A stretch of DNA of 6,384 nt from JBHWPB01 sp043424675 (GTDB lineage: Bacteria > Bacillota > Bacilli > Lactobacillales > Carnobacteriaceae_A), in NCBI GenBank assembly GCA_043424675.1, contig JBHWPB010000097.1, forward strand, positions 1 to 6,384. Direction: 5' to 3'. Below, one piece after another: positions 1 through 6,304 of the stretch. How positions within the stretch are numbered: the stretch's first letter is position 1; the number at the start of each line of letters is the position of its first letter. The notes under the pieces were generated by a model, which saw only the letters and a list, made by a program, of their open reading frames with translations, was not told the origin of the DNA and made no database searches. Made by a program: the position numbers and the translations under genes.

Positions 1-553
1 AAGCAGCAAAACCAAAAAGACTGGCCGTCTTGCCTTCAATTTGTTTGATATAACTTTTAAGAGTCATATCAGGATTATATCTCATCTCCATTTGGTCCAA
101 TTCTCCAAGGAGTACAGCTTCCAGAACATTTCTATTGTCAAACACAGCCTCGGTGTCTTCAACATACTCTGCAAGGAGAGAAATTAAAACTGTGAAGAGA
201 TAATCTCCTGTATAAACAGCTACGCGATTGTTGTAATCTGCATTGAATGTTGTTTGCTGTCTTCTCAATTCAGATTTATCTATCACGTCATCATGAACCA
301 GCGTTGCCAGATGTAAAACTTCAATCGCAGCTGCCACAGCAATAGAGCGCTCGCTTGTTTCTCTTTCACGAAAGCTTGAAAATAGTAAAGAATAAGCCGG
401 TCTCAATAACTTTCCACCAGAAGAGATCAGACTCACTAATTTATCTCGAATCTCAGTGTTTTCAATAACTATTTTATCTTCAATTAACTCGATAACGCTT
501 ATTAAGTTTTTTTGAAGATACGGATATTCCTCCCACATAGGATGTAACTTCAT
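1..553 (-). CDS. dmkB: Polyprenyl (probably heptaprenyl-type) diphosphate synthase, N-terminal part, truncated by window edge
   Basis: This gene starts in the window and runs off its low end; 184 codons are visible of a family usually about 320 residues long. It matches trans-isoprenyl diphosphate synthases, which condense isopentenyl diphosphate units onto an allylic primer to make quinone side chains. Visible motifs are GGKLLRP (residues 46-52, substrate binding), the first aspartate-rich motif HDDVID (87-92, Mg-diphosphate binding), then GELDQM and a KTASLF segment near the window edge. The second Asp-rich motif would lie outside. The residue five before the DDxxD motif is a small Ala (83), which fits a long-chain product (inference). 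The start ATG (553-551) overlaps the eetA stop as ATGA, with AGGAG at 564-560 six bases upstream. Position behind eetB and eetA suggests it serves demethylmenaquinone synthesis for extracellular electron transfer, as DmkB does in Listeria. A general menaquinone role (HepT/IspB type) is the alternative. The family is certain; the symbol rests on context. Confidence 0.9.
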   Translation of the reverse strand, partial: MKLHPMWEEYPYLQKNLISVIELIEDKIVIENTEIRDKLVSLISSGGKLLRPAYSLLFSSFRERETSERSIAVAAAIEVLHLATLVHDDVIDKSELRRQQTTFNADYNNRVAVYTGDYLFTVLISLLAEYVEDTEAVFDNRNVLEAVLLGELDQMEMRYNPDMTLKSYIKQIEGKTASLFGFAA

Positions 554-1008
554 GACGCTCTCCTCTGTTTGATACTAGGGTTAAAGGAGATGATATCTAC
601 CTCCGGCGCCTCCTCGGTATCGTCAGATGAAGCAGATTCCACTTGAACGATGAGTTGATTAGGCAGACATACAATGGTTTCTCCCACCCTCTCAACAGGC
701 TGCATGCGTACACACAGTTGATCAGTGCAGTTTGCTTCTTCGATGAATATTTTATCCCCTTCCCGAACAATTTTATTGTAATGTTGGTGTTCTGGGTCTT
801 CTATAATATATTCTTCTCTCTCACCATCATCGATCAGCTCCATCCTTGCCACTTCTTCTCCTTGATGACTTATACTTACATATTCTGTCGCTCCAGGGTT
901 TGATGTCTGGATATAAACAAAAATCGCTAAAGGAAGAAAGGATAGAACCATTAATAAAACAACAATAATAATATCTCCCTTTTTGATCTGGTTTAAATAT
1001 TTTTTCAT
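550..1008 (-). CDS. eetA: EetA-like membrane-anchored NusG domain II protein of the extracellular electron transfer locus
   Basis: The 152-residue protein has a short basic start, one membrane segment (about residues 13-33) and an extracytoplasmic domain. There is no lipobox, so it is probably a single-pass anchored protein. The domain matches the NusG domain II family (PF07009-like). Its hallmark is residues 93-117, where Cys94 and Cys99 (C-x4-C) are followed by Cys114 in the CLPN motif, then a Val/Ile-rich strand. The C-terminal tail after about residue 124 is acidic and then basic. Despite the family name it is not a transcription factor. In Listeria, EetA is encoded in the flavin-based EET locus and is thought to help move electrons from demethylmenaquinone to the outside; the chemistry is unresolved. 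The start at 1008 has AAGGAG at 1021-1016 seven bases upstream. The gene lies 36 bp after eetB, and its TGA overlaps the ATG of the polyprenyl synthase gene, so the three genes are one transcription unit. Confidence 0.85.
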   Translation of the reverse strand: MKKYLNQIKKGDIIIVVLLMVLSFLPLAIFVYIQTSNPGATEYVSISHQGEEVARMELIDDGEREEYIIEDPEHQHYNKIVREGDKIFIEEANCTDQLCVRMQPVERVGETIVCLPNQLIVQVESASSDDTEEAPEVDIISFNPSIKQRRAS

Positions 1009-1044
1009 GCTGTCTCTCCTTCTTTTTTACTCATTCCCTGTCTT

Positions 1045-1641
1045 TTACTTACTCTCTCTATCCAGTAACTTCTTCTTATAAGAAGCGAGATACCAGCGAT
1101 AAGACAGAGGGTCTTGATAAGCTGCTTCTTGAAACATTTTCTCGATATGAGAGACATGTTCCAATAAATAATTCACTGCTAAACCTACAACCGCTCCAGC
1201 AATGATTCCAAAGAAAGATAAAACTGGAAGATACAGCATGACACTAAAAGATCTTGCTATCGTAGAAGCAACAATCAACTGTCCGACATTATGCATAATT
1301 CCCCCTGTCGCACTTATTCCGATCACACTGACCCGTTCAGGTCCTAAGAGACGAATAAGAAGCATAGAAAAGTAACTCAACATCGCCCCAGCAAAACTAT
1401 AGAGGAAGGTAGAGAAAGTTCCTCCTAAGAGAGTAGCAAGTAAGAGACGAATCCATACCACGGCAAAACTATCTTTATAAGGCAGCGTAAACATAGCGAC
1501 TAAGGTTATGATATTGGACAGGCCTAATTTAGCCCCAGGTGCAAACGGAAAAGGCGAAGGAAAAATTCCTTCTATCAAAGACAATGCGACAGCAAAAGCT
1601 GAAAGCAAAGCAATATACATCATTTTTGTTGTTTTAGACAT
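1045..1641 (-). CDS. eetB: EetB-like integral membrane protein (Gx transporter / heptaprenyl diphosphate synthase component I family)
   Basis: This 198-residue protein is very hydrophobic, with about five membrane segments (roughly 8-25, 43-57, 58-73, 76-98, 133-160) and a charged cytosolic tail of some 35 residues. Family signatures are the Pro-Gly segment APGAKLGLSNIITL (34-47) and GGIMHNVGQL (113-122), typical of the Gx transporter family (PF07456). That family is often annotated as 'heptaprenyl diphosphate synthase component I', a label that is probably misleading for membrane proteins; it also resembles ECF S-components in size and layout. In Listeria, EetB is part of the EET locus and is proposed to work with EetA in electron transfer from demethylmenaquinone. 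It is the first gene of an eetB-eetA-dmkB unit. The start at 1641 is the most upstream Met; only a weak AGGG (1655-1652) precedes it, and Met7 and Met8 have no better ribosome site. It follows the exporter operon's terminator, so it needs its own promoter. Confidence 0.85.
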   Translation of the reverse strand: MSKTTKMMYIALLSAFAVALSLIEGIFPSPFPFAPGAKLGLSNIITLVAMFTLPYKDSFAVVWIRLLLATLLGGTFSTFLYSFAGAMLSYFSMLLIRLLGPERVSVIGISATGGIMHNVGQLIVASTIARSFSVMLYLPVLSFFGIIAGAVVGLAVNYLLEHVSHIEKMFQEAAYQDPLSYRWYLASYKKKLLDRESK

Positions 1642-1756
1642 AATACAACTACCCTAACTTTATTATAATATTTTTTTCTTGCTCTTTTATAAAATTTTAC
1701 TATACTTTTTATTTTTTTTCACAATTTACTTTATGTTCCACAGCAGTAGTCCACAT
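1642..1756 (-). promoter_or_regulatory. AT-rich leader with probable promoter for eetB-eetA-dmkB
   Basis: This 115-bp stretch lies between the terminator of the exporter operon and eetB, so a promoter is expected here. Two -10-like hexamers are visible on the minus strand: TATAAT at 1667-1662 and TATAGT at 1704-1699. Neither has a good TTGACA-like box at 16-18 nt. If TATAAT were used, transcription would start near 1655, within the weak AGGG ribosome site, so TATAGT fits translation better. A TTGTGA half-site is at 1724-1719, without a matching second half. The exact promoter cannot be fixed. Confidence 0.35.
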
Positions 1757-1794
1757 AAAAAGCGTAACAGTATTTTAACACTGTTACGCTTTTT
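1757..1794 (-). terminator. Intrinsic terminator of the ABC exporter operon
   Basis: Positions 1757-1771 and 1780-1794 are perfect inverted complements: a 15-bp stem with core AGCGTAACAGT / ACTGTTACGCT and an 8-nt loop. Read on the minus strand, the stem ends in GC followed by five T residues. It begins 22 nt after the stop of the second exporter gene and ahead of eetB, so it separates the two operons. The stem is also flanked by an A/T run on the other side, but no plus-strand gene exists to use it. Confidence 0.9.
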
Positions 1795-1815
1795 TATCAT
1801 TTTATTTCTCAAAAA

Positions 1816-3645
1816 TCAGGCAAATTGTGCATTATAAAGACCTGCATAGAAGCCATCTTGAGCCATGAGTTCGTCATGGTTTCCAGATTCGATAACATCG
1901 CCTTGGTCCATCACAATGATATTGTCCGCATCACGGATAGTAGATAATCTGTGAGCGACGACGAAACTTGTTCTTCCTTCAAGAAGGTTATCAATGGCAC
2001 GCTGAATTAAAATTTCAGTTCTCGTATCAACAGAAGAAGTTGCTTCATCTAAGATAAGAACTTCCGGATCTTGTAAGAAAGCACGAGCAATTGTAATCAG
2101 TTGCTGCTGACCTTGAGACAGGTTTGTCCCATCTCCAGTAATTTCAGTCTCATAGCCTTCTGGAAGACGTTGAACGAAATCGTGGACGTGAGCAGCTTTT
2201 GAAGCCGTGAGAATGTCTTCATCACTTACGTCTTTGGCTCCATACTTCAAGTTTTCCCATATTGTTCCGTTAAAGAGCCAAGTCTCTTGGAGAACCATCG
2301 AGAATTCGTCTCGCAGTTCTTCCCTGTCATAGTTTCGGATATCTTTGCCTTCGTAATAAATAGCCCCACCGCTTACGTCGTAGAATCTCTCTAAGAGGTT
2401 AATGAGTGTACTCTTTCCTGCCCCTGTCGGTCCTACCACCGCAATCATTTCACCTTCTTCAACTTGAAGATTAAAGTCAGTCATCAGAAGATTTTTCTCA
2501 CCTTCACTATAGCCGAATTGAACGTGTTCGAATTCAACCTTATAAGGAGTATTTCCTTTATCTTCAACTCCTTCAACTTCGACCATTTCTTCTTCATCAA
2601 GTAACTCAAAAACACGCTCGACGGCAGCAATTGTCAGCTGTAGAGTGCTTGCGACGTTAGCCATCTGACGGAAAGGCTGGTTGAACTGTTTGACATATTG
2701 AAAGAAAGATTGGACGACGCCTATCTGAATATTTCCTCCATATACACCCAACCCCCCGATAATTGCAACTAGGACTAAACTCACATTACTTGCAAATGAC
2801 ATAAACGGGTTCATGACCCCGGCAAAAGCTTCTGCTTTCCAAGAAGACTCATTTAAGTCATCACTTAAATTTTCGAACCTTTCAAATTCTGTTTCCTCTT
2901 GATTATAAGTTTTAACAGCCGTGTGACCAGAATAGATTTCCTCAACAAAATCATTCACGTTTCCAAGTTCTTTTTGGCGGCTACCAAAGTAGCGCTGTGA
3001 TCTCGGTGCTATAAAGGCAATAATGCCAATACTTAGTGGCACTGAACTTATCAAAACTACTAAGGTCAAGGGTACGTTTAAGAAAAGCATCGTAAAGAAT
3101 ACTGCGATAACCTGCACCACACTGCGTATAATTTGAGTTAAGGTTTGTCCAAGTGCATTGGAAATCTGGTCCATGTCGTTAACCGCTCGTGACAAAATAT
3201 CTCCATTAGAGTGTGTGTCAAAATATGAAATAGGCAGGCGTCCCATTTTTTCTTTGAGATCTTTTCTCAAATCATACACGGTATGTTGGGCGACACGTGT
3301 CGTTAAGAACTGTTGCAGGTATCTAAATATTGCAGAAGCAATGTATAATAAAGCGAGCTGGATGATGATGACACGGATCGCTTCGAAATCAATAGGGTAT
3401 TGGCCGATGACTGCACCGCTGTTCATTCCTTCTTGTATACCTTCATAAATGATAGTCGTAATATTTCCCATCACTCTTGGAGCTTGGGCACTTAAAATAA
3501 CCGTAATCAGCGCAAATATAATAACAAGAAGAAATAACCACGCTTTATTCGACATATATTTTATAAAACGACGAATCGTTCCCCAGGTATTTCTAGGTTT
3601 ACGAGCCAACGGGCCCAATTCTTCTTTTTTAATTTTTTTAGCCAC
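1816..3645 (-). CDS. Heterodimeric ABC multidrug-type exporter, catalytic-Glu subunit (EfrB / YfiC / TM288-like)
   Basis: This 609-residue half-transporter has a type IV exporter membrane domain (about residues 35-340, six segments) followed by a nucleotide-binding domain (about 368-609). Visible motifs are Walker A GPTGAGKST (405-413), Q-loop Gln453, signature LSQGQ (509-513), Walker B VLILDE with catalytic Glu534, D-loop SSVD (537-540) and switch His565. The signature deviates from LSGGQ, while Walker B and the switch are canonical. This is the mirror image of the partner gene and typical of the TM288-like subunit. The N-terminus carries a Lys-rich cytosolic extension of about 30 residues. 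The pair would export hydrophobic compounds with ATP at the cell membrane; the substrate cannot be read from sequence. The start is GTG (3645-3643), sharing one base with the upstream stop (TAGTG), with GGGGAGGAG five bases upstream, encoded within the last codons of the partner. YheH/BmrD and LmrD are related but usually longer. Confidence 0.95.
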   Translation of the reverse strand: MAKKIKKEELGPLARKPRNTWGTIRRFIKYMSNKAWLFLLVIIFALITVILSAQAPRVMGNITTIIYEGIQEGMNSGAVIGQYPIDFEAIRVIIIQLALLYIASAIFRYLQQFLTTRVAQHTVYDLRKDLKEKMGRLPISYFDTHSNGDILSRAVNDMDQISNALGQTLTQIIRSVVQVIAVFFTMLFLNVPLTLVVLISSVPLSIGIIAFIAPRSQRYFGSRQKELGNVNDFVEEIYSGHTAVKTYNQEETEFERFENLSDDLNESSWKAEAFAGVMNPFMSFASNVSLVLVAIIGGLGVYGGNIQIGVVQSFFQYVKQFNQPFRQMANVASTLQLTIAAVERVFELLDEEEMVEVEGVEDKGNTPYKVEFEHVQFGYSEGEKNLLMTDFNLQVEEGEMIAVVGPTGAGKSTLINLLERFYDVSGGAIYYEGKDIRNYDREELRDEFSMVLQETWLFNGTIWENLKYGAKDVSDEDILTASKAAHVHDFVQRLPEGYETEITGDGTNLSQGQQQLITIARAFLQDPEVLILDEATSSVDTRTEILIQRAIDNLLEGRTSFVVAHRLSTIRDADNIIVMDQGDVIESGNHDELMAQDGFYAGLYNAQFA

Positions 3646-5366
3646 TAAATCTCCTCCCCTTTCATTTGAGATGATACAATATCTTGATAGACTTCATTTG
3701 TCTCTAATAGCTCTTCATGAGTCCCTCGTCCTACAATCTGACCATTGTCTAACACGAGAATGGTATCAGCGCCTATCACTGTATTGACACGCTGTGCCAC
3801 AATCAAAACGACTGCGTCTTGTGTCTCAGGTTTTAAGGCAGCACGTAGTTTGGCATCTGTTTTGAAGTCTAGTGCTGAGAATGAGTCATCAAAGATATAG
3901 ACATCAGGCTGATTGATGATTGTTCTTGCGATACTGATTCGCTGACGTTGTCCTCCAGAAAAGTTTCCACCGTTCTGTTCGACTCTTGAATCTAATTGTT
4001 TAGGCAGGTTTTCTACAAAATCCTTACCTTGAGCGATATCCAAAGCGTGCCACATCTCTTCGTCCGTCGCATCTTCTTTACCGTACTGAAGATTAGAGCG
4101 AATAGTTCCTCTGAATAACTGTGCACTTTGTGAAGCTAGTCCAAGATGTGCTCTTAAATTCTCCTGAGACACTGATTTTACATCAAGACCATTCACTCTT
4201 ACAGTCCCTGATGTTGCTTCATAGAGTCGAGGTATCAAGTTTACAATGGTAGATTTACCAGAACCGGTTCCTCCGATAATAGCTATAGTTTCTCCTTGTT
4301 TCCCTCTAAAATTAATATCAGAAACAGCAGGCTTTTCAGCCCCTGGGAATTGGAAACTCACGTTGTCAAACTCTAGAGACACTTCGCCTGTATCTTCTAG
4401 TGACAGCGGATCTTCTGGGTCATCAATTGAAACTGGCATCTCCAGAACTTCATTGATTCTTTCGCCAGCTACTTGTGCTCGTGGCATCATAAAGCTGACC
4501 ATCCCTAATTGGATGACACTCATTAAAATCATAAAACTGTAGTTAACATAAGCAATAATCGTTCCGACTTCCATCTGTCCAGCTGCAATAAATTGACTTC
4601 CAAAAGTAAATATCAACACATTAGACAAGCCGATAATTAAAATAAAAGAGGGCAGCATAAGATTTGTAATAGAATAAGCTCTGATCGCATTATCTCTAAA
4701 GTCTTTGTTTACATAATCAAACCGGTCATTTTCATAATCTGTAGTGTTAAAAGCACGGATAACACGGATTCCTGTCAAACCTTCACGAAAAACTTTGTTT
4801 ATGCGGTCATTTTTCGTCTGAATCTGTCTAAAGTAGGGGTTTGCCCATCTTAAAATTGCGAATAATGCTATAACAATAAGTGGCATAACAATCGCAAAGA
4901 CAAAAGCAAGACTTGATTCAAGTCGATAGGCGAATAAAGTGGCTACGATAATCATCAGAGGCGAAATGATGACTAGACGTAATACCAACATGGTGACCAA
5001 TTGTATCTGCATCACATCATTAGTTGTTCTTGTAATAAGGGTCGGTGTCCCAAATTTACTCAAGTCTTCAGCAGAAAACCGCATGATTTTTTGAAAGAGT
5101 AATTTTCTAATTTTATTTCCAAGTCCTTGAGATTCTTGTGCACTTCTCCGCACACTAAAGATAGCAATCAGAGCAGTAGTGATAGAGATTGCCAACATAA
5201 TCAAACCTGTGCGAATGATTGCCTCGACATCTCCTGCCACGACTCCCGAGTTGATAAGTTCTGCTGATAAACTGGGTATCGACAAAATCCCCACAGCTTC
5301 CAGCAGAATTAAAAAGAAAATGATGAGGACATTTTTCGTGTCCATCAATTTCCAAAGTTTTACCAT
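3645..5366 (-). CDS. Heterodimeric ABC multidrug-type exporter, degenerate-site subunit (EfrA / YfiB / TM287-like)
   Basis: This 573-residue half-transporter has a six-segment membrane domain (about residues 10-300) and a nucleotide-binding domain (about 330-573). Motifs are Walker A GGTGSGKST (365-373), Q-loop Gln413, canonical signature FSGGQ (469-473), Walker B VYIFDD (489-494) and D-loop SALD (497-500). Asp494 replaces the catalytic Glu, and Gln525 replaces the switch His (VAQRVNT). This subunit's own ATP site is therefore predicted to be hydrolysis-poor. Its normal signature completes the active site of the partner encoded just downstream. That asymmetry is established for TM287/288 and related drug exporters. 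The gene starts 21 nt after the tetR stop, with AGGAAGG at about 5383-5377 and ATG at 5366. Its TAG overlaps the GTG of the partner by one base. It is probably co-transcribed from, and controlled by, the tetR promoter. Substrates are unknown; drug or lipid-like compounds are likely by family. Confidence 0.95.
   Translation of the reverse strand: MVKLWKLMDTKNVLIIFFLILLEAVGILSIPSLSAELINSGVVAGDVEAIIRTGLIMLAISITTALIAIFSVRRSAQESQGLGNKIRKLLFQKIMRFSAEDLSKFGTPTLITRTTNDVMQIQLVTMLVLRLVIISPLMIIVATLFAYRLESSLAFVFAIVMPLIVIALFAILRWANPYFRQIQTKNDRINKVFREGLTGIRVIRAFNTTDYENDRFDYVNKDFRDNAIRAYSITNLMLPSFILIIGLSNVLIFTFGSQFIAAGQMEVGTIIAYVNYSFMILMSVIQLGMVSFMMPRAQVAGERINEVLEMPVSIDDPEDPLSLEDTGEVSLEFDNVSFQFPGAEKPAVSDINFRGKQGETIAIIGGTGSGKSTIVNLIPRLYEATSGTVRVNGLDVKSVSQENLRAHLGLASQSAQLFRGTIRSNLQYGKEDATDEEMWHALDIAQGKDFVENLPKQLDSRVEQNGGNFSGGQRQRISIARTIINQPDVYIFDDSFSALDFKTDAKLRAALKPETQDAVVLIVAQRVNTVIGADTILVLDNGQIVGRGTHEELLETNEVYQDIVSSQMKGEEI
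3646..3660 (-). promoter_or_regulatory. Ribosome binding site nested in the first exporter gene's last codons, deciding the GTG start at 3645
   Basis: The last codons of the upstream subunit (Lys-Gly-Glu-Glu-Ile-stop) contain AGGGGAGGAG (3660-3651) on the minus strand, five bases before GTG. With the one-base TAGTG overlap this supports translational coupling and near-equal synthesis of the two subunits, which an obligate heterodimer needs. Confidence 0.8.
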
Positions 5367-5387
5367 ATTAATAATTCCTTCCTTTCT

Positions 5388-6011
5388 TTAATGTAACTGA
5401 GTTTCATTTTCGATTCCTTTAAATAACCAAGCAATTTTATTCTCGTAAACTTCGATGATCTCTTCAGTACTTAAGTTTTCTTCAAACCCATATATAACAG
5501 AACTTGATAAGAGCTGAGAAACCAGATTAACGAATTCTTCCAATCTGTTTTGTTTCTCCTCTTTATCGTCACGAGTATCTTCGAAATCTGTGTTGTGAAT
5601 GTTCTCTCTCAATTCATCTCTGAATCGCTTGAGATGGCGATGCTCCACCTTGCGATTCATGTCATAATAGACACGTCTCATAAAGTCTGTCTGATTGGAA
5701 TACATTAAGTAAGTGATAAATTCTTTTCCGTATTCTTCAATATAGGTCCTTAAATTCCCATCCCAATCTTCTAGCAAGCCTATTTGTTTCACACTTTCAA
5801 ATGTCTCTATAAACCGATCAATCAAAAAATAATAAAAGTCATCTATGTTTTCAAAGTATTGATAAAAACTGCCTCTTGAAATAGAAGCGTCATCGATAAT
5901 TTTAGAAACTGAGGCGTTGTAAAAAGAATGTTCTGCGAATTCTTTCAATCCTGCCTCAATTATTTTCTGCTTTTTTTCTTTATTGAGATTATAGAACGTT
6001 TCGGTCGGCAC
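5388..6011 (-). CDS. TetR/AcrR family transcriptional regulator, probable local repressor of the ABC exporter operon
   Basis: From GTG 6011 the protein is 207 residues, a normal TetR length. The N-terminus PTETFYNL followed by a Lys/Glu-rich helix is typical of one TetR subgroup. The DNA-binding helix-turn-helix spans about residues 34-53 (ASVSKIIDDASISRGSFYQY, then F). The rest is a helical, variable ligand and dimer domain that does not reveal the ligand. The frame stays open to another GTG at 6044, giving 218 residues. The shorter start is preferred for three reasons. AAGGGGG (6027-6021) lies nine bases upstream of 6011. The promoter -10 at 6059-6054 would start transcription near 6047, leaving 6044 with no transcribed ribosome site. 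The extra 11 residues do not match usual family N-termini. The gene is first in an operon with the two exporter genes (21-nt gap). Repression of its own promoter and hence the exporter is inferred from this layout and the operator-like repeat; activation is not excluded. Confidence 0.93.
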   Translation of the reverse strand: MPTETFYNLNKEKKQKIIEAGLKEFAEHSFYNASVSKIIDDASISRGSFYQYFENIDDFYYFLIDRFIETFESVKQIGLLEDWDGNLRTYIEEYGKEFITYLMYSNQTDFMRRVYYDMNRKVEHRHLKRFRDELRENIHNTDFEDTRDDKEEKQNRLEEFVNLVSQLLSSSVIYGFEENLSTEEIIEVYENKIAWLFKGIENETQLH

Positions 6012-6053
6012 GACTTGTTTCCCCCTTCTCTTAGCAAATTTCACACATCCTCT

Positions 6054-6082
6054 ATTCTATGTGACAACGTGTCATAAGTCAA
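6054..6082 (-). promoter_or_regulatory. Sigma-A type promoter of the tetR-exporter operon
   Basis: On the minus strand a -35 box TTGACT (6082-6077, five of six consensus bases) and a -10 box TAGAAT (6059-6054, five of six) are separated by exactly 17 nt. The predicted transcription start is near 6047, giving a leader of about 36 nt to GTG 6011. It is the only strong promoter seen upstream of the three-gene operon. Confidence 0.8.
6062..6074. promoter_or_regulatory. Probable TetR operator (TGACA-ACG-TGTCA)
   Basis: A perfect inverted repeat with 5-bp arms and a 3-bp centre sits entirely within the -35/-10 spacer of the tetR promoter. TGACA/TGTCA half-sites are common among TetR-family operators. 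Bound protein here would block RNA polymerase, so negative autoregulation is the simplest reading. The arms are short, so chance is possible, but the placement is telling. Confidence 0.65.
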
Positions 6083-6083
6083 A

Positions 6084-6304
6084 GTATGGGCTTATATGAA
6101 TAAGATAAAGGTAGTCCTCCTTAATTTTGGCCTACAGTCTCTCTAACTTCTAGAAAGTGAAAATCGATGCTAACCACTTACAACTATCGTTGCTGAACCA
6201 GTTCCTACAACTGCTTCAATATTTTCTAAAGATGTGATGTAGGCACGTCCTTAAGGGCAGTTACTTAAACAGACAGACCTTTCTAGTTTCATAATCATTT
6301 TATT
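6084..6304. other. Intergenic region with no intact gene
   Basis: This is about 220 bp between the upstream gene's stop and the tetR promoter. No convincing hairpin-plus-T-tract terminator was found after the stop at 6305, so read-through into tetR cannot be excluded. Contents worth noting are a perfect but orphan Shine-Dalgarno TTAAGGAGGA (6124-6115, minus strand) with no start codon at a usable distance, a 26-codon open stretch on the minus strand (6250-6173, stop TAG 6172-6170), a short CTTAT-ATGA-ATAAG inverted repeat at 6091-6104 and a CCTTAAGG palindrome near 6249-6256. None amounts to a gene. Confidence 0.5.

Noticed and set aside
643..903. Plus-strand open frame of 86 codons opposite eetA
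   Set aside because: It lies wholly antisense to a well-supported gene, has no ribosome site and reads as an aromatic-rich, low-complexity shadow.
1719..1724. TTGTGA on the minus strand upstream of eetB, resembling half of a Rex redox-repressor site
   Set aside because: The matching TCACAA half is absent at the required distance; a poly-A/T tract follows instead. A six-base half-site in such AT-rich DNA is expected by chance.
3158..3787. Two plus-strand open frames of about 100 codons opposite the exporter genes
   Set aside because: Both are antisense to strongly conserved ABC transporter sequence and cross its gene boundary without signals of their own.
4246..4542. Plus-strand open frame of 98 codons opposite the first exporter subunit
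   Set aside because: It is the complement of the Walker A region and linker; its composition mirrors the antisense codons.
5155..5391. Short frames on both strands at the start of the first exporter gene
   Set aside because: They overlap the clearly coding N-terminal membrane domain in other frames and lack family features or ribosome sites.
6150..6286. CTAGAAAG (6150-6157) and its complement CTTTCTAG (6279-6286) flanking the coding-like scrap, as possible ends of a small mobile element
   Set aside because: The match is only 8 bp, does not extend in either direction, and there are no target-site duplications or transposase traces.
6255..6299. Minus-strand mini-ORF of 15 codons starting ATG ATT ATG
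   Set aside because: There is no ribosome site before the ATG and nothing recognisable in the peptide.
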